A DNA stretch of 64,000 bases, from NCBI RefSeq assembly GCF_018402695.1, contig NZ_JAGYIM010000019.1, forward strand, positions 248,001-312,000, in the 5' to 3' direction. Of the stretch, positions 54,946 through 64,000 are shown piece by piece. Under the pieces are notes generated by a model. That model saw nothing but the letters and a program-made list of their open reading frames with translations. It ran no database searches and was not told the origin of the DNA. Source of the stretch: Arsukibacterium sp. Its GTDB lineage: Bacteria; Pseudomonadota; Gammaproteobacteria; Enterobacterales; Alteromonadaceae. Position numbers and translations under genes: made by a program. How positions within the stretch are numbered: the first letter of the stretch is position 1; every line of letters starts with the position of its first letter.

Positions 54946-57204
54946 TTACGCTCTCAATTGGCTAAGCAACTGCTTTTGTTCCAGAAAACGCTGTACCAAT
55001 TGTTTCACCTGCTTTGGCGACTGGCAAGCCAGCACTTCAGGCAATAGTGCTTCCAATTCAGTGACGTTCACCCGACGCAATAACCATTTAATTTTGGCCA
55101 GATTACTGTTGTTCATACTAAAGCGGCTATAGCCCATTGCGGCTAATACCAGTACGCCTGCGGGCTCCCCTCCCAGTTCACCACAAATACTGATAGGGAA
55201 CTTTAACTGCCGGGCCTGCTCAGCCAATAAATTCAAGGCTCGTAGTACAGAGGGATGCAATGCATCATACAGGTTTGCCACCCGGGCATTGTTTCTGTCC
55301 ACTGCCAGCAAATACTGGGTAAGATCATTGGTACCTACCGAGCAAAAATCGACTCGTGCTGCCAATTCAGGTAGCTGATACATAATGGAGGGGACTTCAA
55401 TCATTACGCCAATTTTTGGTTTAGGCAGCGCAATATTAAGCTCGTCACTGACTTCAAAACTGGCCTGGCGGATTAGCCGGATTGCTTCATCCACCTCTGC
55501 CAGATCAGAAATCATTGGTAGCAGAATATGTAAATTATCCAGGGTGATATTGGCTTTTAGCATCGCCCGGATTTGCACCAGAAAAATCTCCGGATGATCG
55601 AGTGTCAGCCGTATACCACGCCAACCCAGAAAGGGGTTCTCTTCAACGATACTGAAATAGGGTAGTGCTTTATCACCACCGACATCCAGTGTGCGCATTA
55701 CCACAGCCTTGCCAGCATAACCACTCAGAACTTTACGGTATAGCTCCACTTGCTCTTGCTCAGTGGGAAACCGATTACGCATAATAAACGGAAACTCAGT
55801 TCGGTAAAGCCCCACACCATCGGTATACTCAGCATTACTGGTTTCCAGCTCAATTGCCAGGCCACAATTTACCATCAGCTTAAATGCTTTGCCGCAGGCA
55901 GATTGTGACGGCAATGCTACTTCCTGCTGATAGCGCGCCGACAGTTCAGCATCTTCATTAATCAGCCGGCGGTATTCGGCACAAATAGCCTCCACCGGCG
56001 ACAGCAGAATATGACCTTCGTAACCATCAACAATCACCTGCTGATTTTGCCAGTGCAGCAATGGCAGTTCGTTTACGCCCATGACTGCAGGTATACCCAG
56101 CGCCCTGGCCATAATTGCGGCGTGTGAGTTGACCGATCCCCGCAGCGATACTATAGCTACCAGCTGCTCCCGCGGCACTTCAGCCAGCATGGTTGCAGTG
56201 ACATTGTCAGCGACCAATACCACCCGCTGTGGTAGTTTCACTTTGCGTTGCTCAGAATCGAGCAGATTATTCAGAACCCGCTGCCCTAAATCGCGGATAT
56301 CAGTACCCCGTTCCCGCAGGTAAGGGTCGTCCATATCATCAAACTGGCGGGCGAATTTCTCCACCACCCGCTTTAACGCACTTTTAGCGCACCAGCCTTC
56401 AGCAATTTGTTGCTCTATTTCCCGGCCGAGGCTGGCTGCATCAAGCAGTTGATGATAAACATCAAAGATCGCCAGTGCATCGGCTGGTATATGACCCGCC
56501 ATTCGCTCGGCCAGCCGGTTAAACTCGGCCTTGGTGATTTTGACCGCCCGGTAAAATAAGGCCAGCTCTTTTTCAGGTTCGTCAGACTTTTTCAGGGAAA
56601 TGGCATCAAAATCACTGGACGGCTGCAAGACATATGCTTCGCCGATGGCCATGCCTGGCGCACCTGGCAAACCTGCCAGCTGACCCGATTTTGCCATAGT
56701 AGACGGGCTTTGGCTGGCCGCGTCACGCATTTCTGCATTGGCCAGCACTGAGGCGAGCTGTGCCCCAAGCGTAACCAGAAAAGATTCTTCGTCTTCGCTA
56801 AACACCCGCTCAGCCGACTGCTGAATGGTTAATACGCCAAGTACTTTACGATGATGGATTATTGGACAGCCAAGAAAGGCAGAGAAACGGTCTTCACTCA
56901 CCTCAGGAGTAACCCTGAAACGCGGATGAAGCTGGGCCTGGGCAAGGTTTATCGGCTCCTCCCGCTGCCCTACCCAGCCAATCAGGCCTTCAGAAAAACC
57001 GATAGCAACTTTACCAACCGCGTCCTGATTTAAACCGTCAGTGGCCATCAGCATAAAGTGCTGTTGTTGATAATCAGCCAGATAAACCGAGCAGCATTCT
57101 GTTGCTAACGCGGTTTTAATACTTGAAACTAAGCCAGCCAGAGCATTGTCTAGAGCTGGCTCCTGAGCCACATCCTGAACAATCCGCCGTAACTGGCTTA
57201 GCAT
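54946..57204 (-). CDS. ptsP: EI-Ntr, phosphoenolpyruvate-protein phosphotransferase (PtsP)
   Basis: This 752-residue protein has an N-terminal GAF domain (about 1-165) and then an EI core. The phospho-His is in GSVNSHAAIMARALGIP, and the PEP site region carries CSVGTNDLTQYLLAVDRNN. It starts the nitrogen PTS cascade (to NPr and EIIA-Ntr), which is linked to nitrogen, K+ and stress control. It lies 55 bases after rppH. Confidence 0.96.
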   Translation of the reverse strand: MLSQLRRIVQDVAQEPALDNALAGLVSSIKTALATECCSVYLADYQQQHFMLMATDGLNQDAVGKVAIGFSEGLIGWVGQREEPINLAQAQLHPRFRVTPEVSEDRFSAFLGCPIIHHRKVLGVLTIQQSAERVFSEDEESFLVTLGAQLASVLANAEMRDAASQSPSTMAKSGQLAGLPGAPGMAIGEAYVLQPSSDFDAISLKKSDEPEKELALFYRAVKITKAEFNRLAERMAGHIPADALAIFDVYHQLLDAASLGREIEQQIAEGWCAKSALKRVVEKFARQFDDMDDPYLRERGTDIRDLGQRVLNNLLDSEQRKVKLPQRVVLVADNVTATMLAEVPREQLVAIVSLRGSVNSHAAIMARALGIPAVMGVNELPLLHWQNQQVIVDGYEGHILLSPVEAICAEYRRLINEDAELSARYQQEVALPSQSACGKAFKLMVNCGLAIELETSNAEYTDGVGLYRTEFPFIMRNRFPTEQEQVELYRKVLSGYAGKAVVMRTLDVGGDKALPYFSIVEENPFLGWRGIRLTLDHPEIFLVQIRAMLKANITLDNLHILLPMISDLAEVDEAIRLIRQASFEVSDELNIALPKPKIGVMIEVPSIMYQLPELAARVDFCSVGTNDLTQYLLAVDRNNARVANLYDALHPSVLRALNLLAEQARQLKFPISICGELGGEPAGVLVLAAMGYSRFSMNNSNLAKIKWLLRRVNVTELEALLPEVLACQSPKQVKQLVQRFLEQKQLLSQLRA

Positions 57205-57259
57205 AAGAACCTCATTGTCCTGTCGGTTTTAGCAAATTCACTATTTGTTATATTTTTGC

Positions 57260-57763
57260 TTAATATTTTTTCTTAACATCTCTGCGGCTAAATGGCAAAG
57301 CGACCGGGGCAAATTCTCGCATGACTTTTCGATACACTTCTCGTTTAAAAGCCACTACCTGACGCACCGGATACCAATAACTGACCCAGCGCCAGTTATC
57401 GAACTCAGGATGCGATGTTACAGCCAGATTTACATCTTCTTCCCGACAGGTCAAACGCAATAAAAACCATTTTTGCTTTTGCCCGATACACACAGGATTG
57501 CTGTCTTTACGAATTAAGCGTTTCGGAAGTTTGTAGCGCAACCAATGCTTAGTAACACTGATTATTTCTACATCTTCAGGCCGGAGCCCGACTTCCTCAT
57601 GCAGTTCGCGATACATGGCCTGCTCTGGCGTTTCGCCATCGTCGATGCCACCCTGTGGATACTGCCAGGAATGCTGACCATACCTTTTCGCCCAAAACAC
57701 CTGTCCCTGGGTGTTACAAATCACTATGCCGACATTGGCCCGAAAACCTTCGGCATCGATCAC
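57260..57763 (-). CDS. rppH: RNA pyrophosphohydrolase (RppH/NudH)
   Basis: This 167-residue Nudix enzyme removes pyrophosphate from 5'-triphosphate mRNA, which opens it to RNase E decay. The Nudix box includes [20 protein letters not shown], with Arg and Glu residues as metal ligands. The start is [18 protein letters not shown]. It is the first gene of the rppH-ptsP-permease-lgt-thyA set and diverges from mutH over a gap with DnaA boxes. Confidence 0.97.
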   Translation of the reverse strand: MIDAEGFRANVGIVICNTQGQVFWAKRYGQHSWQYPQGGIDDGETPEQAMYRELHEEVGLRPEDVEIISVTKHWLRYKLPKRLIRKDSNPVCIGQKQKWFLLRLTCREEDVNLAVTSHPEFDNWRWVSYWYPVRQVVAFKREVYRKVMREFAPVALPFSRRDVKKKY

Positions 57764-57868
57764 ACAAACCTCTAGCGAGTCTATTTCTGCTATAACAAAG
57801 ATTCTTTCACAAAGTCGCGGTTACGGCAAACACAATTTCACCCGGGCTATTGCTTATGTAAAGCAAAG

Positions 57869-58074
57869 TTATCCACATTTATCATTTCTTAAAACCAGCC
57901 GATGTGAACTTCTTCACAGACTCTGTGGATAAAACTGTTGTTAAGTTGCGAAAGGCTGTTGAGTAACAATAAAGTCTGCCAGTTCAACATTGGGCCACTC
58001 CGACTTAAACCTGATAATTACAATAACTTATAGACTTCAGAATACCGAAACTCACTTTTCTTAGCTGTGCATAA
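57869..58074. promoter_or_regulatory. DARS2-like cluster of three DnaA boxes
   Basis: Three boxes fit TTATNCACA: a perfect TTATCCACA on plus (57869-57877), a perfect one on minus (57924-57932), and TTATGCACA on minus (58066-58074). They lie in the rppH-mutH gap (57764-58134, 371 bases), where E. coli carries DARS2, the site that reactivates DnaA-ADP to DnaA-ATP. Two boxes face each other about 46 bases apart. No clear IHF site was found. The rest of the gap is AT-rich with no gene. Confidence 0.72.
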
Positions 58075-58134
58075 GTTAGTTTGCTGCGTTTTTAAGCAGC
58101 ACCGCGGCGATAAAAATGCTAGGGTAAAGCGTGG

Positions 58135-58857
58135 TTGAAACCACTTAATACAGCGAATGGCCTTTTGAGCACTACCCCTGTGAAAACTACCGAACAACTA
58201 TTACAACATTGCCACAATATTGCAGGCCTGACGCTTGGCCAGTTGGCTAGTCAGTTAAAAGTAACTATTCCTGCAGATTTAAAGCGAGACAAAGGCTGGG
58301 TTGGTCAATTGCTGGAACTGGCCTTGGGTGCCGAAGCCGGCTCTCAGGCACTACCTGACTTCCCGGCGCTGGGCATTGAATTAAAAACGTTACCGATTGA
58401 TCAGCAAGGTAAGCCACTGGAAAGCACTTACGTCTGTGTAGCGCCACTGACTGGCGTTACCAGTCAAAGCTGGCAGCAATCATGGATATGCCAGAAACTG
58501 CAACAGGTACTCTGGGTACCCATATTGGCGGAACGCCAGATCCCATTGGCAGAGCGAATCATTGGCACCGCATTTTTATGGCAGCCGTCAGCCTCAGAAC
58601 AACTGGCGCTGCAACAAGACTGGGAAGAATTAATGGAATTAATTACCCTCGGAGGTATTGACCAAATCCGTGGTGCCCATGGCAAGGTATTGCAGCTCAG
58701 GCCAAAAGCGGCCGACAGTAAAGCCCTGACGTCGGCTGTCGGCGCCAATGGTGAGCCAATTAAAACCCTGCCCCGTGGTTTTTACCTGAAGGCCAGTTTT
58801 ACCGCAGCCATTCTCCAGCGCCAATTTAATCTGGCTGAACAACAGGTAAAAAGCTAA
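58135..58857 (+). CDS. mutH: MutH, methyl-directed mismatch repair endonuclease
   Basis: This 240-residue endonuclease nicks the unmethylated strand at hemimethylated GATC sites after MutS/MutL. Motifs include [16 protein letters not shown] near the N-terminus and the catalytic D-x-n-ExK in [13 protein letters not shown]. It begins with TTG at 58135 (AGGG about 10 bases upstream). A TTG at 58165 is possible. Presence of mutH implies Dam methylation in this species. Confidence 0.93.
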   Translation: MKPLNTANGLLSTTPVKTTEQLLQHCHNIAGLTLGQLASQLKVTIPADLKRDKGWVGQLLELALGAEAGSQALPDFPALGIELKTLPIDQQGKPLESTYVCVAPLTGVTSQSWQQSWICQKLQQVLWVPILAERQIPLAERIIGTAFLWQPSASEQLALQQDWEELMELITLGGIDQIRGAHGKVLQLRPKAADSKALTSAVGANGEPIKTLPRGFYLKASFTAAILQRQFNLAEQQVKS

Positions 58858-58868
58858 ACTGCTCAGCG

Positions 58869-59693
58869 CTAGTCCTGATATCGCTGAACTATTTGCTGAT
58901 ATAAACCATTTTGTTTGATCGCTGCTAAACCCCGATTAAACTCAGCGACTGATTGCTCTTCAACAGACGCTTTGCTGAACATTACATAGACATCATTATT
59001 ACCCAGGGTTATCTGGTGCGGCTCAATAAGTTCATCCAGTCCTTTGCGTCGCAATATTGACGCGGCAACAAAGCTATCTTCCAGCAAACCGTCAATTTCC
59101 TCGTCCAGTAAACGGGCCATATTCATTTCACTGATAATTGCGCCAACAAATTGTGGCCGGGACTCAGCAGAGGCATACAGCTCGGCAATTTCATCACCGT
59201 AATAGTACTCATTGACGATACCAAGTTTATGACCAGCGCCGATAAACTCCTCGATGTTGCTAACGGGCAAGTCAACGTCAGCTGCCCGCACAAATAATGA
59301 AAACTGTTCCTGGCGGTAGGGTTCAGAAAAATAGGCAAATGCCTGTCGATCTTCAGTAATTGAAGCGCCAAGCACAAAATCGATTTCTCCCTCTCTTAAC
59401 AAGCCAAGCAGTTCAACCCAACTCCCCTGAACAATACTCAGTTCACACTGCATTTCGGCAGCGACCGCCCTTACCAGCTCAACATCGAGGCCGGTAACGG
59501 TGTTGCCGACTGTCATATACTGGTACGGCTCCCACGCATCAAAGCCCATGGTCAGTGAGCATTGTGGTGGTACCGCTGACATACGCTGTGCTGTCGGCTC
59601 GGCCGGCGTCGCGATTTCGGGTTCAGACACAGGTTTGCAGGAAACTATTACTAACATCAGCGTTAACAACAGTAAAAGCTTGATAGATTTCAT
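58869..59693 (-). CDS. Extracellular solute-binding (SBP_bac_3-type) lipoprotein
   Basis: This 274-residue protein has a signal peptide ending in the lipobox VIVSC (Cys near 19), then a type II periplasmic-binding fold typical of amino-acid binding proteins (GFDAWEPYQYMTVGNTVTG, VLGASITEDRQAFAYFSEPY). No permease or ATPase genes are adjacent, so it may serve a distant transporter or act as a sensor/stand-alone binding protein. It converges on mutH with 11 bases between. Confidence 0.85.
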   Translation of the reverse strand: MKSIKLLLLLTLMLVIVSCKPVSEPEIATPAEPTAQRMSAVPPQCSLTMGFDAWEPYQYMTVGNTVTGLDVELVRAVAAEMQCELSIVQGSWVELLGLLREGEIDFVLGASITEDRQAFAYFSEPYRQEQFSLFVRAADVDLPVSNIEEFIGAGHKLGIVNEYYYGDEIAELYASAESRPQFVGAIISEMNMARLLDEEIDGLLEDSFVAASILRRKGLDELIEPHQITLGNNDVYVMFSKASVEEQSVAEFNRGLAAIKQNGLYQQIVQRYQD

Positions 59694-59930
59694 AAATCAC
59701 CTCGGGGTGCTATGACTTTATTCAAGCTTAGTGCAAATTGCTTTTTTTGCGCAGCTGTGCCCAAACTTATTCAGGCATTTTTTCTGGCGGAGCGGAGGTT
59801 AACATTGCCGGCATTACCAACCCGAGCTGGCAACAGTCATAGATTTGCCAGAGTTGAAGCAATTCAGACACTGCCCCAGCGCTTTACTGAACATCAAATC
59901 CAGATCATCATTTCCCGATACAATTCGCTT

Positions 59931-60386
59931 TTAACTACTGATAGCCGCCACAAGCAATCCTACTATCCAAACGATAAAGGCGACTGTCAGTGCCAGAATA
60001 CCAAACAGCGCAACAACGAATAATATGTTTTGCATAACTGATTTTCGGTAAACTCGTTTAGGTTGCTGCAGATAATCTTCCAGTAAAGCAACATTGCGCC
60101 TATTCGATTTCCAGACAAAATCAAACAAATCACCGGCGACTGGAATAGCGCCAATTATCGTATCAATCATCATATTTATAATCATTTTGCCCAATATCAT
60201 ACGCGGCACACCTAACTGATAGGCTTTATAGATAATGGCGCTGGATAAGAGGCCGGTAATAAAGTCACCTACTCCTGGTATTAATCCAATGACCCCATCC
60301 AGACCAATTTTATAGCCACCCGGTAGCGGAATACTCTCGTCCAGGAACCAGGCCAGGCGCTGAGCAAAACGACTTTTTGTTTTCAT
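59931..60386 (-). CDS. DUF4112 membrane protein
   Basis: This 151-residue protein has the DUF4112 pattern: LDESIPLPGGYKIGLDGVIGL, IPGVGDFITGLLSSAI and GAIPVAGDLFDFVWKSNRRN, plus a C-terminal hydrophobic segment (ILFVVALFGILALTVAFIVW). Function of the family is unknown. It lies 28 bases after the hydroxylase-family gene. The 237-base gap to its left (59694-59930) shows no gene I can support. Confidence 0.8.
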   Translation of the reverse strand: MKTKSRFAQRLAWFLDESIPLPGGYKIGLDGVIGLIPGVGDFITGLLSSAIIYKAYQLGVPRMILGKMIINMMIDTIIGAIPVAGDLFDFVWKSNRRNVALLEDYLQQPKRVYRKSVMQNILFVVALFGILALTVAFIVWIVGLLVAAISS

Positions 60387-60414
60387 TGGTCGGTATCCTT
60401 TTCCAATTGAATTG

Positions 60415-61257
60415 CTATCGGTATTCCTTGGCTGGCAACTTTCCTGGCATTTTCAGTAATACCTTCCAAGCTGGCTGCGACCGCTCTTTACAGCGCAATT
60501 CCTGCCACATTCGCCGCCATTCATAAAACGTAATGGTGAGCGGATTAGTCGAGTTGAAATCATCAGTAATCCCATAGCGACAAGGTTCGTCGGCTTGTTC
60601 AGAGACAAAAGTCCCAAACAGCTTGTCCCAGATAATCAGTACCCCGGCAAAATTACGGTCAATGTAAATAGCATTGCAGGCGTGATGCACCCGATGGTGC
60701 GATGGGGTATTAAATACTTGCTCCAGCAAGCCCAGCCGGCCAATGGCCTGGGTATGCACAAAAAACTGGAATGCCAGGTTAAGGGCAACTACGGCGAACA
60801 CTAATTTCGGGTCATAACCCAGTAAAATCATTGGCAACCAGAATAACCACATGCCGGACAATGGATAAGTCAGACTTTGCCGAAAAGCCGTACTGAAATT
60901 CATTAGCCGCGAACTGTGATGTGCGACATGCGACGCCCACAGCCAGCGGATGTGATGCGAACCACGATGAAACCAGTAGTACAGGAAGTCCTGCAGAATA
61001 AACGCCAGCAGCAAGTTAAGTGCCGTTAGTTCAATAGTAAACACCCTATACTGATGCAGCCAGTAAAAAAACGGCATTAACAATAGAACCGCCAGCATAT
61101 CTGAGCCCTGGTGCAATAGCGCCAATGAAGCGTTAGCTACTGTATCACGCCATTGGTACCAGCTAAGCTTTTTGAGTACAGCATAACGCCACTCCAACAC
61201 TACGCAGAGCAGAAACAACGGGCTTAACAACAATAATATTAATTCAACTGGTGGCAT
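60415..61257 (-). CDS. Fatty acid hydroxylase/sterol desaturase-family membrane protein
   Basis: This 280-residue integral membrane protein has four to five hydrophobic spans and the di-iron His boxes: YYWFHRGSHH, SHVAHHSS and HRVHHACNAIYIDRN. The family uses O2 to hydroxylate or desaturate lipids. Substrate unknown. It forms a small minus-strand pair with the DUF4112 gene. Confidence 0.88.
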   Translation of the reverse strand: MPPVELILLLLSPLFLLCVVLEWRYAVLKKLSWYQWRDTVANASLALLHQGSDMLAVLLLMPFFYWLHQYRVFTIELTALNLLLAFILQDFLYYWFHRGSHHIRWLWASHVAHHSSRLMNFSTAFRQSLTYPLSGMWLFWLPMILLGYDPKLVFAVVALNLAFQFFVHTQAIGRLGLLEQVFNTPSHHRVHHACNAIYIDRNFAGVLIIWDKLFGTFVSEQADEPCRYGITDDFNSTNPLTITFYEWRRMWQELRCKERSQPAWKVLLKMPGKLPAKEYR

Positions 61258-61296
61258 AGCTGTTCGCTATCAATGATAACCGCGATAAATAGTACG

Positions 61297-62214
61297 TTAA
61301 TCGGGGCCCCCAGTACAAGCAACATGGGTGCTCTGCGGCCGGTGGTTCCGCAAGACGTGCGTCAGGTGTTGAATCGCATCAGTCTGCGCATCCTGTCGCC
61401 GGCAACCAAGAAACATCGGCCGCCACAAGCCCCGACGTCCCAGGGCCAGGCTGGCTATTAACCCATGCTGTAAAAAGGGCTCTGCCATCCAGTCAGGCAA
61501 TACCGCTACCCCCTGCTCAGCGGCGACCAATTGCAGGATCTGGCTGGCCTGGCTGACTTGCCGCTGCACCCCCTTAAATGGTAGTGTTTTCAGAAAATAC
61601 CGTAAAACGTCCTGCCGATGCTCAGGTATAGGATAGCCCAGTAAAGTTTGCTGCTGCAAATCAGCGGGTTCTAACCAGCGCTTTGCTGCTAACGGGTGCT
61701 GCGGGCTTAGTAAGGCCCGCAGTTGCATAGTGAAAAGAGGCTGGTAACTCACTCTGTCATCAGCGCGTTTATCGGAGGTCAGCACTACGTCCAGCTCTCC
61801 TTGCAGCAGTTTTTCCACCGCCAAATGCTCAATTTCGGCTACCCAGTCAATCTGATAATGCGGAAATTGCCCCGTAAATACTTTAACCGCTGGCATTAAC
61901 CAATGGAAACAGGCATGACATTCGACGCACAATTTCAGCACTGTGAAGTCAGTTGCAGCCGGCCTTAGCAACTGGTTGAGCGCGCTAATTTCCGGCAAAA
62001 TCTTAGCCGCACTTTGCAGTAACAACTGGCCACAGGGCGTAAAAACAACCGGCTGGGATTTGCGAATAAACACTTGCTGGCCCAGCCGGCGCTCCAACTC
62101 TGCCAGTTGATGCGATAGTGCAGACTGGGTAACACAAAGGAAACCTGCCGCAGCCTGCACCGTACCGAGATCGGCAATCGCCTGAATAGCTTTCAGATGT
62201 TTAATTTCAATCAT
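61297..62214 (-). CDS. metR: MetR, LysR-type regulator of methionine genes
   Basis: This 305-residue LysR-type protein has an HTH at the N-terminus (VQAAAGFLCVTQSALSHQLAELE) and a substrate-binding C-terminal domain that senses homocysteine. It is divergent from metE with shared regulatory sites, the classic metR/metE pair. The start is ATG at 62214, three bases after a MetR-type box. Confidence 0.95.
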   Translation of the reverse strand: MIEIKHLKAIQAIADLGTVQAAAGFLCVTQSALSHQLAELERRLGQQVFIRKSQPVVFTPCGQLLLQSAAKILPEISALNQLLRPAATDFTVLKLCVECHACFHWLMPAVKVFTGQFPHYQIDWVAEIEHLAVEKLLQGELDVVLTSDKRADDRVSYQPLFTMQLRALLSPQHPLAAKRWLEPADLQQQTLLGYPIPEHRQDVLRYFLKTLPFKGVQRQVSQASQILQLVAAEQGVAVLPDWMAEPFLQHGLIASLALGRRGLWRPMFLGCRRQDAQTDAIQHLTHVLRNHRPQSTHVACTGGPD

Positions 62215-62216
62215 TA

Positions 62217-62229
62217 TGAGTTTTCTTCA
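62217..62229. promoter_or_regulatory. MetR-type binding site
   Basis: TGAG-TTTTC-TTCA matches the MetR consensus TGAA-N5-TTCA at seven of eight positions. It lies next to the metR start in the metR/metE gap, where the site mediates metR autorepression and metE activation. Confidence 0.5.
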
Positions 62230-62281
62230 TCTGCCACACGCCTTTTTTTCATTTGTCAGCAACAGCATAATCACAAACAAT

Positions 62282-62305
62282 AGACGCTTCAACATCTAGA
62301 CGTCT
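62282..62305. promoter_or_regulatory. MetJ operator (three adjacent met boxes)
   Basis: Three contiguous 8-mers read AGACGCTT, CAACATCT and AGACGTCT. The last is a perfect met box (consensus AGACGTCT) and the others are partial matches in register. They lie 15-40 bases upstream of the metE ATG, so MetJ-SAM would repress metE. This implies a metJ gene elsewhere. Confidence 0.75.
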
Positions 62306-62319
62306 AAAAGGAAGAAATT

Positions 62320-64000
62320 ATGCAAACTCACAATCTTGGATTTCCCCGTATTGGCCGCAAACGTGAATTAAAAAGAGCACTGGAAGCCTACTGGCAGGGT
62401 GACATCAGCCAGCAACAATTACTGCAAACTGGCAGCAACTTACGCCAGCAACACTGGCAGTTGCAAACCGACGCGGGAATTGACCTGGTACCGGTCGGCG
62501 ATTTTGCCTGGTACGATCATGTGCTGGCGACATCGCTATTACTTGGGGTGATCCCAGAGCGTCACCGCGCGGATAACGATGCAGTCGATCTCAATACGCT
62601 GTTTCGGATTGCCCGTGGTCGCGCCCCTAAAGGTAAGCCTGCCGCCGCCAGTGACATGACTAAATGGTTTAATACTAATTATCATTATATTGTGCCGGAA
62701 TTTGCTGAAGACCAGATATTTCAGTTGACCGATAACTTTTGGTTTGAGCAAATTGCCGAAGCGCAACAAGCCGGCATAAATGCTAAACCGGTACTACTGG
62801 GGCCGCTAAGTTACCTGCACTTGGGAAAGAGCGAGACCGGACAGGATAAGCTGGCGCTGTTACCCCAGCTGTTACAAACTTATCAGCTAATTCTCAACCG
62901 GCTGAACGCTTTGGGGATCAACTGGCTGCAACTTGATGAGCCCATACTGGCACTGGAGCTGGACGATAGCTGGTTGCAGGCATTTGTTGCAGGCTACCAG
63001 CAGCTGAACAAAGGCGAGGTAAAGTTGCTGCTGGCAAGCTATTTTGGTGATGTCAGCCACCAGTTGCCGGTGCTGACAACGCTGCCCGTAGACGGCCTGC
63101 ATCTCGATCTGGTGGCCGATAACAGTGATTTAGCAGTGCTGCATGAGGCTGTGCCAGACAACTGGGTATTGTCGGCTGGCGTTATAAATGGCCGCAATGT
63201 CTGGCGCAGTGACTTAACCGCTTTGTACCAGCAGTTGCTGCCGGTGTATCAGCAGCGCGGGGACAAGCTCTGGCTGGCCCCCTCCTGCTCGCTGCTGCAT
63301 TGCCCGGTTGACCTTGAGTTGGAAACAAAACTGGATAGCGAATGCCGCAGCTGGTTTGCGTTTGCCAAACAAAAATGCCAGGAACTGGCAATGTTAAAAC
63401 ATGCCCTGCAGACCGGCGAATTAGCTGCCATTAACCAATACAGTTTGCCAGTGAAAGCCAGAGCAAACTCGGGCAGAGTGCATAACCCGGCGGTGCAGCA
63501 GGCTGTAGCTGAGTTGAAAACATGTACAGCCAGTCGTTCCTCACCTTTTAGTCAGCGCCAGCAAGCACAGCGCCAGCACTTTAAATTGCCACTATTGCCG
63601 ACGACGACTATTGGTTCCTTCCCGCAAACCACCGATATCCGGCAAAGCCGGCTGGCGGTAAAGACAGGTAAAATTGATTTCCACCAATACCAACAGCAAA
63701 TAAAACAGCACATACAGTTGGCCATTGCAGAACAAGAGCAAATAGGACTTGATGTGCTGGTACATGGTGAAGCTGAGCGCAATGATATGGTGGAGTATTT
63801 TGGTGAATTACTGGAAGGCTTTGTGATTAGTCAGTCTGGCTGGGTTCAGAGCTATGGTTCACGTTGTGTTAAACCCCCAATCATTGTTGGTGACGTCAGC
63901 CGGCCGCAGCCGATGACGGTAGCATGGAGTTGCTATGCCCAGTCGCTAACCAGCAAGCCAGTAAAAGGCATGCTGACCGGACCGGTAACCCTATTAGGCT
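62320..64000 (+). CDS. metE: MetE, cobalamin-independent methionine synthase (partial, 3' end outside window)
   Basis: The first 560 codons are present in one open frame to the window edge. The N-terminus QTHNLGFPRIGRKRELKRAL is typical MetE. Later blocks include NWLQLDEPILALEL-like residues (GINWLQLDEP) in the N-domain and TTTIGSFPQTTDIRQSR in the catalytic C-domain, ending GMLTGPVTLLG. It transfers a methyl group from 5-methyl-THF-Glu3 to homocysteine. AAAGGAAG precedes the ATG. Regulated by MetR and MetJ (sites above). Confidence 0.96.
   Translation, partial: MQTHNLGFPRIGRKRELKRALEAYWQGDISQQQLLQTGSNLRQQHWQLQTDAGIDLVPVGDFAWYDHVLATSLLLGVIPERHRADNDAVDLNTLFRIARGRAPKGKPAAASDMTKWFNTNYHYIVPEFAEDQIFQLTDNFWFEQIAEAQQAGINAKPVLLGPLSYLHLGKSETGQDKLALLPQLLQTYQLILNRLNALGINWLQLDEPILALELDDSWLQAFVAGYQQLNKGEVKLLLASYFGDVSHQLPVLTTLPVDGLHLDLVADNSDLAVLHEAVPDNWVLSAGVINGRNVWRSDLTALYQQLLPVYQQRGDKLWLAPSCSLLHCPVDLELETKLDSECRSWFAFAKQKCQELAMLKHALQTGELAAINQYSLPVKARANSGRVHNPAVQQAVAELKTCTASRSSPFSQRQQAQRQHFKLPLLPTTTIGSFPQTTDIRQSRLAVKTGKIDFHQYQQQIKQHIQLAIAEQEQIGLDVLVHGEAERNDMVEYFGELLEGFVISQSGWVQSYGSRCVKPPIIVGDVSRPQPMTVAWSCYAQSLTSKPVKGMLTGPVTLLG

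Noticed and set aside
59712-60023. 103-codon plus-strand reading frame overlapping the DUF4112 gene end
   Set aside because: No recognisable domain, and it overlaps a well-supported family gene on the other strand.

Overview
The window comes from a polarly flagellated, Gram-negative gammaproteobacterium. Its FlrA/FlrB/FlrC cascade, sigma54 and sigma28 promoters, FlgT and FlgO/FlgP proteins and gene order are of the Vibrio/Shewanella/Alteromonadales type. The codon style and gene content would suit a Rheinheimera/Alishewanella/Arsukibacterium-like aquatic bacterium; the genus is an inference. Almost everything is chromosomal core plus one accessory glycan locus. No IS element, prophage, CRISPR array or rRNA was seen.

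Layout. 1-7.8 kb (minus strand): start of fliH, then fliG, fliF and fliE behind a -24/-12 promoter, flrBC behind its own -24/-12 promoter, and the master regulator flrA. 7.9-8.7 kb: an orphan, strongly divergent flagellin. 9.0-22.1 kb (plus strand): a nonulosonic-acid locus with a complete pseudaminic acid pathway (pseB, C, F, G, I, H). Mixed into it are tailoring genes (formyltransferase-like protein, PIG-L deacetylase, acyl carrier protein, AMP ligase, SDR reductase, methyltransferase) and a second CMP-sugar/NeuB branch. 22.1-27.1 kb (minus, convergent): a polysaccharide-pyruvyl-transferase-like protein, a DUF115 protein and the Maf flagellin glycosyltransferase. 27.1-33.6 kb: a FliT-like protein, fliS, fliD, flaG and four tandem flagellins with sigma28 promoters. 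33.8-44.6 kb: flgL to flgB in two operons. 44.7-52.3 kb: cheR, cheV, flgA, flgM, flgN, flgP, flgT, a tRNA-Arg and three FlgO-family lipoprotein genes. 52.4-58.9 kb: thyA, lgt, a TauE/SafE permease, ptsP and rppH, divergent from mutH; the gap holds three DnaA boxes, the position of E. coli DARS2. 58.9-64 kb: an orphan solute-binding lipoprotein, a DUF4112 protein, a fatty-acid-hydroxylase-family protein, metR and the 5' part of metE with MetJ/MetR-type sites.

How it fits together. FlrA with sigma54 would switch on flrBC, the fli genes and probably other -24/-12 promoters. FlrC would act on the basal-body, hook and FlgO/P/T promoters. FliA, released from FlgM, would drive flgM, flaG and the flagellins. 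The 9-27 kb locus would make one or two CMP-activated nonulosonic acids with unusual N-acyl groups, which Maf would transfer to the flagellins.

Caveat. Seven genes between 9.8 and 25.2 kb, plus one FlgO gene at 52.2 kb, contain single-base frame breaks. Both sides of each break read as intact family sequence. I annotate them as whole genes. Genes with one break are typed CDS and genes with several are typed pseudogene. Sequencing error and real inactivation cannot be separated from the sequence alone.
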